64,000 bases of DNA from NCBI GenBank assembly GCA_029210325.1, contig JARGPU010000001.1:196126-260125 (forward strand). Reading direction: 5' to 3'. Origin of the DNA: Alcanivoracaceae bacterium. GTDB taxonomy: Bacteria > Pseudomonadota > Gammaproteobacteria > Pseudomonadales > Alcanivoracaceae. Under the pieces are notes generated by a model. The model saw only the letters and a program-made list of their open reading frames with translations. It was not told the DNA's origin and made no database searches. Every line of letters starts with the position of its first letter. Positions within the stretch are counted from its first letter, which is position 1. This document shows positions 1 to 8,101 of this stretch, piece after piece. The translations under genes and the position numbers were made by a program.

Positions 1-679
1 TACCGAATACCAAGTGCCCCGTTTCCGCGGCGGTTAACGCCAGCCGAATGGTTTCCAGATCTCGCATCTCGCCCACCAGAATAATATCCGGATCTTCCCG
101 CAGCGCTGAACGCAATGCTTCAGCAAAACCAAGCGTATCGCGATGCACTTCACGCTGGTTAACCAGGCACTTTTTCGATTCGTGAACGAATTCAATGGGG
201 TCCTCAATGGTCAGGATGTGTTCGTAACGAGTGTTGTTAATGTAATCGATCATCGCCGCCAGAGTAGTCGACTTACCCGAGCCGGTTGGCCCGGTTACCA
301 ACACAATACCGCGCGGCGTTTCGGAAATTTTCTGGAACACCTTGCCCATGCCCAAATCTTCCATCGATAACACTTTCGAAGGAATGGTCCGGAACACCGC
401 GCCGGCGCCGCGGTTCTGGTTAAATGCGTTAACCCGGAAACGAGCCACGCCAGGCACTTCAAAGGAAAAGTCGGTTTCAAGAAATTCCTCGAAATCCTTA
501 CGCTGCTTGTCGTTCATGATGTCGTAAATGAGCGAGTGGACTTCCTTGTGCTCAAGCGCCGGTAAATTGATGCGCCGGACGTCGCCGTCAACCCGGATCA
601 TGGGGGGCAGACCTGCCGACAAGTGAAGGTCAGAGGCACCATTTTTGGCACTAAAGGCAAGCAGTTCGGTAATATCCAT
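1..679 (-). CDS. pilT: Twitching motility ATPase PilT (N-terminal part)
   Basis: Hexameric cytoplasmic ATPase that drives retraction of type IV pili. About 226 residues are present; the 3' part runs off the left edge. The translation begins MDITELLAFSAKNGASDLHL, a typical PilT N-terminus with the SDLHLSAG signature and a PAS-like N-terminal domain. The Walker A motif GPTGSGKST follows, then the Asp box IEDPIEFVH and the Walker B region ALREDPDIILVGEMRD. The ATG at 677-679 is the natural start. It is divergent from yggS, the usual arrangement in pseudomonad-like gammaproteobacteria. PilU is the only close alternative, but the N-terminus fits PilT better. Confidence 0.95.
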   Translation of the reverse strand, partial: MDITELLAFSAKNGASDLHLSAGLPPMIRVDGDVRRINLPALEHKEVHSLIYDIMNDKQRKDFEEFLETDFSFEVPGVARFRVNAFNQNRGAGAVFRTIPSKVLSMEDLGMGKVFQKISETPRGIVLVTGPTGSGKSTTLAAMIDYINNTRYEHILTIEDPIEFVHESKKCLVNQREVHRDTLGFAEALRSALREDPDIILVGEMRDLETIRLALTAAETGHLVFG

Positions 680-708
680 GGCGACCCCGGGAAAATATAA
701 AGTAGTTG

Positions 709-732
709 AAGGGGCAACCTGATTTGCCCCTT
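709..732. promoter_or_regulatory. Perfect 9-bp stem in the pilT/yggS divergent region
   Basis: AAGGGGCAA (709-717) and TTGCCCCTT (724-732) form a perfect inverted repeat with a 6-nt loop, in the 116-bp gap between the divergent pilT and yggS starts. It could be an operator or a 5'-UTR hairpin for pilT. No regulator can be named from sequence. Confidence 0.4.
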
Positions 733-795
733 TGTTATTATCCGCCGGCGACTCACTCACACCATCGCCCGAGAGGCTAAAGGTACCCCGTCACC

Positions 796-1500
796 ATGGG
801 CCATTCAATAAGCGCTACACTTGCAGGCCGCTTCCAGCGCGTCGGCGAGCAACTTGAAGCCGCCTGCCTGGAAGCCGGCCGGCCTGCCAGTGACGTGTCC
901 CTGATTGCGGTCAGCAAGACCCGGCCCGCCGACGAAGTGGCTGCTCTGGCCGATCTGGGCCAACGAGATTTTGCTGAAAACTACCTGCAGGAAGCCCTCG
1001 ACAAGATCAGCATTCTGGCTGAGCGGGGTTTGACCTGGCACTTTATCGGCCCGATCCAGACCAACAAGACCCGCGATATCGCCGCCAATTTCGACTGGGT
1101 TCACTCAGTTGACCGGGACAAGGTGGCAAGGCGTCTTAATGACCAGCGGCCGCCGGATCTGCCCCCGCTGAACGTCTGCATTCAATTAAATATAGACAGT
1201 GAAGACAGTAAGTCCGGGGTCAGCCCCAAACAGGTTGCGGCGCTTGCGCAGCTGATAGCAGGCTTGCCGAGGCTGCGCCTGCGCGGCCTGATGGCCATTC
1301 CCCGGGCAGATGCAGAGGATCGCGGCCGAGCCGCCTTTCGCCGACTTGCCATGACACTGTCATCTGTCGGCAATACAATGTCCGGCCTTGATACGCTCTC
1401 CATGGGCATGAGCGACGACTTTGATGTCGCCATTGCCGAGGGCGCCACCCATATTCGTATTGGCACCGCCCTGTTCGGGCCGCGCCCCGCCAAACCCTGA
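796..1500 (+). CDS. yggS: YggS/PROSC family PLP homeostasis protein
   Basis: Pyridoxal-5'-phosphate binding protein of the alanine-racemase-like fold. It keeps free PLP at safe levels and has no known catalytic activity. At 234 aa it has the usual family length. The PLP lysine is in AVSKT (Lys41). The NYLQEA, HFIGPIQTNK and SMGMSDDF (phosphate-binding) signatures are all visible, and the C-terminal RIGTALFG is intact. It is first in a co-directional run with proC 11 nt downstream; linkage of yggS to proC and yggT is widely conserved. Confidence 0.95.
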   Translation: MGHSISATLAGRFQRVGEQLEAACLEAGRPASDVSLIAVSKTRPADEVAALADLGQRDFAENYLQEALDKISILAERGLTWHFIGPIQTNKTRDIAANFDWVHSVDRDKVARRLNDQRPPDLPPLNVCIQLNIDSEDSKSGVSPKQVAALAQLIAGLPRLRLRGLMAIPRADAEDRGRAAFRRLAMTLSSVGNTMSGLDTLSMGMSDDFDVAIAEGATHIRIGTALFGPRPAKP

Positions 1501-1511
1501 GGACAATCCAG

Positions 1512-2321
1512 ATGGCACAGCAGATCATCGGCTTTATCGGCGCCGGCAATATGGCTACTAGCCTGGTCGGCGGCATGATCAGCAAGGGTATCCGCCCGGC
1601 ACGTATCTGGATGAGCGACGTCAGCCAGGACCGATTGGACGAACTGTCACGCCAGCATAACGTCCATGTCAGCACCGAAAATGAAGAGATTGCCCGGCGG
1701 GTCGATGTACTGGTGCTGGCGGTAAAGCCCCAGGTAATGGAGGCGGTTTGTCTGGCCCTAAAAGCCGCATTGGGAGATCGCCAGCCGCTGATCATCTCTA
1801 TCGCCGCTGGGGTTACCGTGGGCAACTTGAAAGGCTGGCTGGGTGATCTGCCCGTGGTGCGCTGCATGCCCAATACGCCAGCCTTGGTACAGGCCGGCGC
1901 CACTGGCCTATACGCTGATCCTTCCGTGTCCGCCGAGCAAAAAGAACTTGCAGGTCAAATACTTGCCAGCGTTGGCCTGACCTTCTGGTTTGATCAAGAA
2001 CAGTCACTGGATGCGGTCACCGCCGTGTCCGGCTCGGGCCCTGCTTATTTCTTCCTGATGATGGAAAGCATGATCGAAGCCGCCCGCAAACTCGGCCTGG
2101 ACGAGCGCACCGCCCGACAACTGGTGCTGCAGACCGCCTGGGGCGCATCCCAGCTTGCCATCGCCAGCGAATCCGGCCCGGACGTACTGCGCCAGCAGGT
2201 CACCTCCCCCGGCGGCACCACCGCAGCGGCTCTGGATGTGTTTGAGAGCGGCGGCTTCCGAGCGCTGGTAGACAACGCCTTGGCCGCTGCCCGGCGCCGC
2301 TCCGAGGAACTGGCGGGCTAA
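1512..2321 (+). CDS. proC: Pyrroline-5-carboxylate reductase
   Basis: Catalyses the last step of proline synthesis, NAD(P)H-dependent reduction of 1-pyrroline-5-carboxylate, in the cytoplasm. The 269-aa protein opens with the dinucleotide-binding GFIGAGNM (residues 7-14). It has VVRCMPNTPALVQAG near the middle and the P5CR signature region from SGSGPAYFF to the C-terminal VTSPGGTTAAAL. Full length. It follows yggS by 11 nt, so the two are probably co-transcribed. Confidence 0.96.
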   Translation: MAQQIIGFIGAGNMATSLVGGMISKGIRPARIWMSDVSQDRLDELSRQHNVHVSTENEEIARRVDVLVLAVKPQVMEAVCLALKAALGDRQPLIISIAAGVTVGNLKGWLGDLPVVRCMPNTPALVQAGATGLYADPSVSAEQKELAGQILASVGLTFWFDQEQSLDAVTAVSGSGPAYFFLMMESMIEAARKLGLDERTARQLVLQTAWGASQLAIASESGPDVLRQQVTSPGGTTAAALDVFESGGFRALVDNALAAARRRSEELAG

Positions 2322-2379
2322 AAGGAACTGGCCGGCTGATCTGCTATCATCGCCGCCATCGTTTTTCAGGAGTCAGTCC

Positions 2380-2922
2380 ATGAATCCGCAGGGTGCACTG
2401 CATTTACTGATCAGCTTTGTCTTCGATCTGTATATTTTCCTGATGCTGACCCGCTTTTTACTGCAGCTGGTCAGAGCCGACTTCTATAACCCTCTGTCCC
2501 AGTTCGTGGTCAAAGCCACCAATCCACTGCTGATGCCGCTACGCAGGCTGGTGCCAGGCTATGCCGGGGTCGATGTGGCCGCGCTACTGCTGGTTTTGGC
2601 TCTGGTGCTGGTTAAACTGCTTCTACTGACCATGCTGGTGTACGGCTCGGTGCGGGTATCGCCGCTGGCGCTGCTGGTGGCCACGGTTACCGAGCTGGCG
2701 CGCACCCTGCTTAACTACCTGTTCTGGGCAATTATCCTGCGTATCGTCCTTAGTTGGGTGTCACCAGATCCACGCAACCCGGTAACGCTTGTGGTGGCCC
2801 AGCTAACCGAGCCGGTGATGGCCCCGGCACGCAAGCTACTACCACCGATGGGCGGGCTGGATCTGAGCCCCATCCTGATCCTGCTTGCCATTCAGCTGAT
2901 TCAGGCCTTCTTCCGGCTTTGA
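2380..2922 (+). CDS. yggT: YggT family membrane protein
   Basis: Integral membrane protein of 180 aa with two YGGT repeats, each a pair of hydrophobic segments around an R-x-D-xx-NP-like motif (LVRADFYNPLSQFVVKATNP in the first half, WVSPDPRNPVTLVVAQLTEP in the second). Its role is unsettled; the family has been linked to osmotic tolerance and cell-envelope processes. The start is an ATG behind the ribosome-binding sequence CAGGAG. Its 3' end overlaps the next gene by 4 nt, suggesting translational coupling. Confidence 0.9.
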   Translation: MNPQGALHLLISFVFDLYIFLMLTRFLLQLVRADFYNPLSQFVVKATNPLLMPLRRLVPGYAGVDVAALLLVLALVLVKLLLLTMLVYGSVRVSPLALLVATVTELARTLLNYLFWAIILRIVLSWVSPDPRNPVTLVVAQLTEPVMAPARKLLPPMGGLDLSPILILLAIQLIQAFFRL

Positions 2923-3215
2923 CTGCGATCCGCCGTCAGGCTGATGACTGGCTGCTGGACTGCTGGCTACAGCCACGGGGCGGCCGCGATGCCATTATCG
3001 GCCTGCATGGCGATGCCCTGAAAATCCGCATTGGCGCAGCGCCGGTGGATGGCGCCGCCAACCAGGCCCTGATCCGTTTTATTGCCGCCGAGTTCGGCGT
3101 CAGCCAATCCTGCGTGATTCTGGAGAGCGGCCAAACCAGCCGTCGCAAGAGGCTAAGGGTGTGCAACACCACCGCCCTGCCCGCCTCCCTGGCCGGATTC
3201 ATTGCAGGCGCCTGA
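2919..3215 (+). CDS. yggU: DUF167/YggU family protein, TTG start
   Basis: Small cytoplasmic protein of unknown function (98 aa, usual for the family). The DUF167 core is clear: LQPRGGRDAIIGLHG, LKIRIGAAPVDGAANQALI and SGQTSRRKRLRV. No ATG lies in frame near the expected N-terminus. A TTG at 2919 overlaps the yggT stop codon by 4 nt and gives a normal-length product, so I chose it. A longer reading from 2754 would run inside yggT and add a sequence unrelated to the family. It sits in the conserved yggS-proC-yggT-yggU order. Confidence 0.85.
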   Translation: MTAIRRQADDWLLDCWLQPRGGRDAIIGLHGDALKIRIGAAPVDGAANQALIRFIAAEFGVSQSCVILESGQTSRRKRLRVCNTTALPASLAGFIAGA

Positions 3216-3257
3216 CCCCGCCTTTAGACTTGCCGATCATTTTCTGATTGCAGAGCC

Positions 3258-4415
3258 ATGCCAGACATCATTCCAGCCGACAGCGTAGGTCTGGTTACTC
3301 CAACCACCCTGCATTTCGATCAGCCACTTGAACTTGAGTGTGGCCGGCGGCTTGATGCCTATGAGCTGGTCTACGAAACCTATGGCAGCCTGAATGCGGC
3401 CCGCTCCAATGCGGTGCTGATTTGTCATGCCCTGTCCGGACATCACCATGCGGCGGGCTACTACAGCATGGACGACAAGCGTCCCGGCTGGTGGGACAAC
3501 GCCATTGGCCCCGGCAAAGCCATTGATACCAACCGCTTCTTTGTTGTCTCTCTAAACAATATTGGTGGCTGCCACGGTTCCACCGGCCCCTCTTCAATCA
3601 ATCCGGCCAATGGCCAGCCCTGGGGGCCTGATTTTCCAATGGTGACAGTGCGCGACTGGGTCAGCAGCCAGACTCGGCTGGCCGATGCACTTGGCATCCA
3701 GCAATGGGCCGCAGTAATCGGCGGCAGCCTTGGCGGCATGCAGGCCCTGCAGTGGTCCATTGATTATCCGGATCGACTCCGCCACGCGGTGGTTATCGCC
3801 TCGGCTCCGAAGCTGTCGGCGCAAAATATCGCTTTCAATGAGGTTGCCCGTCAGTCGATTCTTACCGATCCAAACTTCCACGGCGGTCGTTACTACCTGC
3901 ACGACACCTATCCCCGTCAGGGTCTGATTCTGGCGCGCATGGTTGGCCATATCACCTATCTCAGCGATGACGCCATGCGCGCCAAGTTTGGTCGAGATTT
4001 ACGCGCCGGAAAATTTCATTTTGGCTTTGACGTGGAGTTTCAGGTGGAGTCTTATCTGCGCCATCAGGGTGAAACTTTTTCCCGCAACTTCGACGCCAAT
4101 ACCTATCTTCTGATGACCAAGGCGCTGGACTATTACGATCCATCGCGAGATTTTGATAACGATCTTGAGGCGGCTTTACGTCAGACTGAATGTCGTTTTC
4201 TGGTGATGTCCTTTACCAGTGATTGGCGTTTTTCACCTCAGCGCTCGGAGGAAATCGTTAACGCTCTGGTGCGCATAGCGCGTGACGTCAGTTACGCTGA
4301 AATTGATACCGACAAAGGTCATGATGCCTTTCTTGTCGACATCCCCGAATACCTGAAGCTGTTCAGCGCTTATATGCGCCGTGTCAGCATCGAGGTGCAA
4401 GATGCTGCGTCCTGA
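3258..4415 (+). CDS. metX: Homoserine O-acyltransferase MetX
   Basis: Alpha/beta-hydrolase-fold enzyme that acylates homoserine with acetyl-CoA or succinyl-CoA as the entry step of methionine synthesis. At 385 aa it is full length. The nucleophile elbow GGSLGG (Ser157) is intact. The catalytic Asp is probably in TSDWRFSP and the catalytic His in DKGHDAFL. Many proteobacterial MetX enzymes use succinyl-CoA, so the acyl donor cannot be assigned from this reading. The 3' end overlaps metW by 14 nt, the classical metXW pair. Confidence 0.94.
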   Translation: MPDIIPADSVGLVTPTTLHFDQPLELECGRRLDAYELVYETYGSLNAARSNAVLICHALSGHHHAAGYYSMDDKRPGWWDNAIGPGKAIDTNRFFVVSLNNIGGCHGSTGPSSINPANGQPWGPDFPMVTVRDWVSSQTRLADALGIQQWAAVIGGSLGGMQALQWSIDYPDRLRHAVVIASAPKLSAQNIAFNEVARQSILTDPNFHGGRYYLHDTYPRQGLILARMVGHITYLSDDAMRAKFGRDLRAGKFHFGFDVEFQVESYLRHQGETFSRNFDANTYLLMTKALDYYDPSRDFDNDLEAALRQTECRFLVMSFTSDWRFSPQRSEEIVNALVRIARDVSYAEIDTDKGHDAFLVDIPEYLKLFSAYMRRVSIEVQDAAS

Positions 4416-4995
4416 TCTACAGATTATTCGCACCTGGATTCCAGATGGCACCCGGGTGCTTGATCTGGGCTGCGGCAGTGGCGCCCTGCTCGCCAATCTG
4501 CGCGACACCAAGGGCGTGCAGGGTTATGGTCTGGAGATTGATCAGGACAACATTGCCGCCTGTTTTGAGAGCGGTGTTAACGTGATCGAGCAGGATATTG
4601 ATGAAGGACTGGGCAACATTCAGGATAAACGTTTTGATTATGTGTTGATGACACAGGCCCTGCAGGCCGTGCATAGGCCGGATCTGGTTTTGTCGGAAAT
4701 GTTGCGAGTCGGCCATGAGGCGATTGTAACTTTCCCTAATTTCGGTCATTGGCGTGTGCGCGGCTATCTTTTCTTCAAGGGCCGCATGCCGGTATCCCCC
4801 ACCCTGCCCCATCAGTGGTACAACTCACCGAATATTCATCTTTGTACGGTGCGAGATTTTGAAGCCCATTGTCGCGAGCAGGGTTATCGGATTCTGCAGT
4901 CGATGGTGGTTGACCGGCATCATGAGGCTGGGGTGATGACGCGCTTTTTGCCCAATCTTTTTGGGGAAATTGCACTGTTTCGGGTAGCTCGGTAA
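4402..4995 (+). CDS. metW: Methionine biosynthesis protein MetW
   Basis: Class I methyltransferase-like protein (197 aa) that supports MetX activity in many proteobacteria. The SAM-binding motif I is [12 protein letters not shown], and [10 protein letters not shown] is a MetW-typical stretch. The ATG at 4402 lies inside metX and yields [20 protein letters not shown], which matches the family N-terminus. An upstream GTG at 4381 would add only seven residues. Translational coupling to metX is likely from the 14-nt overlap. Confidence 0.93.
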   Translation: MLRPDLQIIRTWIPDGTRVLDLGCGSGALLANLRDTKGVQGYGLEIDQDNIAACFESGVNVIEQDIDEGLGNIQDKRFDYVLMTQALQAVHRPDLVLSEMLRVGHEAIVTFPNFGHWRVRGYLFFKGRMPVSPTLPHQWYNSPNIHLCTVRDFEAHCREQGYRILQSMVVDRHHEAGVMTRFLPNLFGEIALFRVAR

Positions 4996-5023
4996 GGAGC
5001 CTAGGTTGGGGAGTGGCTCCACC

Positions 5024-5135
5024 GGCGGAAGGGATGTTGAGCTTTGCCGGGACGCGCCGTGAACCCATCCATGGGGGCTTGAGTTCGGCATCCATGCCTC
5101 ACACAGTCCCGGCAAAGCTCAACATCCCTTCCGCC
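5024..5135. repeat. Long palindromic element, copy A (30-bp perfect arms)
   Basis: Arms 5024-5053 and 5106-5135 are perfectly complementary over 30 nt around a 52-nt loop. The inner 8 nt of the left arm, GCCGGGAC, and their complement GTCCCGGC are shared with copies B (24196-24293) and C (43950-44061), but the outer 22 nt are unrelated to those copies. The loop holds two TCCATG motifs 23 nt apart (5068 and 5091), as in copy B (22 nt apart), although the rest of the loop differs. The outer flanks (CACCGG-like on the left, CCTCGCA on the right) recur in copy C. It lies between metW and rdgB. Confidence 0.85.
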
Positions 5136-5197
5136 TCGCATTTTGCTATTTCTCAAGCATCTTTTATAAAAGCTTTGCGTGCCTGGAGAGTCGGCTT

Positions 5198-5782
5198 ATG
5201 AAGAAAATTGTGCTCGCATCTGGCAACAAGAAAAAGATTGCGGAACTTCAGGATATTCTCAGCCAGTTTGGCATGCAGGTGATTCCACAAACCGAATTTA
5301 ATGTACCGGGGGCAGAAGAGACTGGCCTGACGTTTGTCGAAAATGCCATTCTCAAGGCCCGCAATGCGGCTCACCACACTGGCTTGCCAGCTATTGCTGA
5401 TGATTCAGGCATTGAAGTGGATGCACTAAACGGCGCTCCCGGCATTTATTCGGCCCGCTTTTCCGGGGAAGGGGCAACCGATGCGCGCAACAATGCTTTG
5501 TTGGTAGAGAAGTTACGTACCGTACCCGAAGCCGAGCGAACGGCTCGTTATCGCGCTGTAATCGTAATGATGCGTCATGCGGATGACCCCACCCCTGTCA
5601 TCGCCCAAGGCAGCTGGGAAGGGCGGATTGTACTGGAACCGAAAGGCGAGGGCGGCTTTGGCTATGACCCGCATTTTCTGCTGCCAGAGCTGAGCAAGAC
5701 GGCGGCGGAACTGTCTGCGGCGGAGAAGCATGCGCTCAGCCATCGTGGCAAAGCTATTGCCGAACTGGTGAAGCAACTTTGA
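5198..5782 (+). CDS. rdgB: XTP/dITP diphosphatase (HAM1 family)
   Basis: Removes non-canonical purine nucleotides (XTP, dITP, ITP) from the pool by hydrolysis to the monophosphate. The 194-aa protein begins MKKIVLASGNKKKIAEL, the substrate-binding Ham1 motif. It also has ADDSGIEVDALNGAPGIYSA with the catalytic Asp, GEGGFGYDPHF, and the C-terminal SHRGKA. Full length. It overlaps the start of hemW by 4 nt, the standard gammaproteobacterial pairing. Confidence 0.95.
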   Translation: MKKIVLASGNKKKIAELQDILSQFGMQVIPQTEFNVPGAEETGLTFVENAILKARNAAHHTGLPAIADDSGIEVDALNGAPGIYSARFSGEGATDARNNALLVEKLRTVPEAERTARYRAVIVMMRHADDPTPVIAQGSWEGRIVLEPKGEGGFGYDPHFLLPELSKTAAELSAAEKHALSHRGKAIAELVKQL

Positions 5783-6909
5783 TTCCTATTGTGACTCCTC
5801 TGTCGCTCTACATTCATGTGCCATGGTGCGTGCGCAAGTGTCCGTACTGTGACTTTAATTCCCATGAGCGTGCTGACATTCCAGAGCAGGCCTATCTGGC
5901 CGCACTGATTGAAGATATCAGCGGCGATCTGCATCAAGTGGCCGGGCGCCGCATTGAAACCATTTTTATTGGTGGCGGCACACCAAGTTTGATGTCCGGG
6001 CAGTTTTATCAAACCTTGCTGGCAGAAATCCGCCAGCGTATCGACATCGCGGCGGATGCGGAAATCACTCTGGAAGCCAATCCTGGCACGCTGGAGCAGG
6101 GCAGGTTTGAGGCCTATCGGGCCGCCGGCATCAATCGCCTGTCAATTGGCGTACAGAGTTTCAATGGTCGCCACCTACAGGCACTCGGCCGTATTCATGG
6201 CAAGGATGAAGCGATTCACGCCGCAGAGTCAGCCCGTCGGGCGGGCTTCGATAACTTCAATCTTGATCTGATGCATGGTTTGCCGGGGCAGAGCAGGGCA
6301 CAGGCATTAGCCGATCTGGAGCAGGCCATCGCACTTGGTCCGACTCATTTGAGCTGGTACGAGCTAACTATCGAGCCGAATACCGCCTTCTACAACAACC
6401 CACCGGTACAGCCAGACAGTGATGCAATGGCTGATACCGAGGAGGCTGGTTTCGCCCTGCTGGGTCGGCACGGTTTCGAACGCTACGAGATCTCCGCCTT
6501 TGCCCAACCGGGACGACGCTGCCGCCATAATCTCAATTACTGGCAGTTTGGCGACTATCTGGGCATCGGCGCCGGCGCCCACGGCAAGCTCACCGATGCC
6601 GACGGCCGTATCCAGCGTTACCAGAAAACCCGGCTACCAGAACACTATCTGGCCGGCGGCACGCGCACCCGGCAACAGCGCTGGCTGGAGCCGGACGAGC
6701 TGCCGATGGAGTACTTTCTCAATACCCTGCGGCTGATCGAGGGCGCCCCGGCCAGCCTGTTCGAGGCCCGTACCGGGCTGGCGCTGGACTCCCTGTCCGC
6801 CACCCTTGAATCCCTTCGAAGCAAGCATTTACTTACCCCTGAGACCTTTAATATTGGCTGTTCGGCGCTAGGCATCCGCCACCTTAACCGAGTGCTGGAG
6901 GCCTTCTGA
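5779..6909 (+). CDS. hemW: Radical SAM heme chaperone HemW
   Basis: Heme-binding radical SAM protein that delivers heme to respiratory enzymes; once annotated as oxygen-independent coproporphyrinogen oxidase. The [4Fe-4S] CxxxCxxC motif is at Cys17, Cys21 and Cys24 (CVRKCPYC). FIGGGTPSLM and the SIGVQSF segment support the family, and the extra cysteine of true HemN is absent. The TTG at 5779 overlaps the rdgB stop by 4 nt; GTG at 5791 is an alternative start that loses four residues. Confidence 0.92.
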   Translation: MIPIVTPLSLYIHVPWCVRKCPYCDFNSHERADIPEQAYLAALIEDISGDLHQVAGRRIETIFIGGGTPSLMSGQFYQTLLAEIRQRIDIAADAEITLEANPGTLEQGRFEAYRAAGINRLSIGVQSFNGRHLQALGRIHGKDEAIHAAESARRAGFDNFNLDLMHGLPGQSRAQALADLEQAIALGPTHLSWYELTIEPNTAFYNNPPVQPDSDAMADTEEAGFALLGRHGFERYEISAFAQPGRRCRHNLNYWQFGDYLGIGAGAHGKLTDADGRIQRYQKTRLPEHYLAGGTRTRQQRWLEPDELPMEYFLNTLRLIEGAPASLFEARTGLALDSLSATLESLRSKHLLTPETFNIGCSALGIRHLNRVLEAF

Positions 6910-6975
6910 CGCCACCCCCCAACGACGGCTTCCCTTATATTTAGCAGGACACTCGTCAGCCGCTTTATTCATCAA

Positions 6976-7989
6976 TCAAGCCGACTCCGCATGTTCTGTC
7001 GGGGCATGGCCAAACCAGTTTTTGAAGGCCCGTGAGTACTGGTGAATATCCTGATAACCCAGCAGCAGTGCCGTTTCAGTCACCGACAGCGCGTTATCCC
7101 GGGCATAATGCAATGCCAGCGCCATGCGTACGTCGCGGACCAGGGCGGCGTAGCTTGTGCCCTCCGCCTGCAGGCGGCGCTTCAGGGTGGGGAGGCTGGT
7201 GGAAAAGATCTGGCACAGGTGTTCGCGCCGGGGTTCGCCCAGGGTTAGCAGCAGCCGGATGGCGCCTCGGCAGCGCTCACTAAAGCTCAGCTGCGGAAAC
7301 TGCTCAAAAAGCGCCCGCTCATTGCTGGTGACGGTGGCCAGATAATCACTGACGTCCGCCACCGTACGGCTGCTATTGCTATACACCAGCTCATTACGTG
7401 ACGACTGGAATTCCGGGGTGACACCAAAGTGCTCTTGATAGCGCCTGCCGGTTATCTCATTGCCCGACTGGGTCAGTCGCAGCGCCACCGGCTTTTCTTT
7501 TACCAGACGGGTGAAGGCACGGTGCACTGAGATCAACACGCCATCGGTTTGGTGGTGGCTGACAATCTCCGAGAACGGTTCTACTGCCAGCCGGTAATGG
7601 TCGCGGGTCACCTGACAGTGCAGATCGGCCACTTGGGAATGAATATGCATGTAACGCTCCAGCAGCCGGATCACCATCAGTGGGTGCTGGCGCATGGGCT
7701 GACGGCCGGCGCCCAGCTGAGCGTCAATGGTATCAAGCAAAGCCAGACTGGAATCTGTCAGGCTAGCGATCAACTCCAAACCCAGACAGGGGTCGTCGAG
7801 GATCTCCGCCACGCGGCGGATGTTGCGCGAGTTGGACTCCAGGCAGATACGCCCGTTAGTCGATGGCGGGGCCAGTTCAATGGCGGCGAGCAGTGCCGGC
7901 AGCTTGTCCATCAGGTCATGACGCAGCAGGTACTGGCGCAGGGCGGCGAGGTTGTTCATCACCACATTGCCGTGTACTGATCGGTTCAT
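6976..7989 (-). CDS. AraC family transcriptional regulator
   Basis: Probable activator of 337 aa. The first ~200 residues resemble the arabinose-binding-like N-terminal domain of the OruR/ArgR-type subgroup. The C-terminal ~100 residues hold the two AraC helix-turn-helices, including SLPTLKRRLQAEGTSYAALV and ALLLGYQDIHQYSRAFKNW. Convergent with hemW. It lies just downstream of a secreted beta-propeller protein and an esterase on the same strand, but there is no direct evidence that it controls them. Effector unknown. Confidence 0.85.
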   Translation of the reverse strand: MNRSVHGNVVMNNLAALRQYLLRHDLMDKLPALLAAIELAPPSTNGRICLESNSRNIRRVAEILDDPCLGLELIASLTDSSLALLDTIDAQLGAGRQPMRQHPLMVIRLLERYMHIHSQVADLHCQVTRDHYRLAVEPFSEIVSHHQTDGVLISVHRAFTRLVKEKPVALRLTQSGNEITGRRYQEHFGVTPEFQSSRNELVYSNSSRTVADVSDYLATVTSNERALFEQFPQLSFSERCRGAIRLLLTLGEPRREHLCQIFSTSLPTLKRRLQAEGTSYAALVRDVRMALALHYARDNALSVTETALLLGYQDIHQYSRAFKNWFGHAPTEHAESA

Positions 7990-8057
7990 GGTTTCAACGT
8001 CCGGGGCTGTCGATACATAGGCCTGATGCCAATGACGCTAACGCGACCACGACTAAG

Positions 8058-8096
8058 GGGAACGGTCTGCGCGGGACAATCTCGCAAACCGTTCCC
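8058..8096 (-). terminator. Long hairpin downstream of the beta-propeller gene
   Basis: GGGAACGGT (8058-8066) pairs perfectly with ACCGTTCCC (8088-8096). Four more pairs form inside after one mismatch (8068-8071 with 8083-8086). It begins 6 nt after the stop codon of the minus-strand gene. There is no clear U-tract, so it may be a 3'-end-stabilising hairpin or an imperfect terminator. Confidence 0.5.
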
Positions 8097-8101
8097 TGCT
8101 A

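Noticed and set aside
2754-2918. Upstream reading of yggU starting inside yggT
   Set aside because: The added residues lie in another frame of a conserved membrane protein gene and do not resemble DUF167 proteins.
5013-5201. Short open frame across hairpin element A
   Set aside because: It is composed of the palindrome itself, with mirrored peptide segments; no ribosome-binding site or homology.
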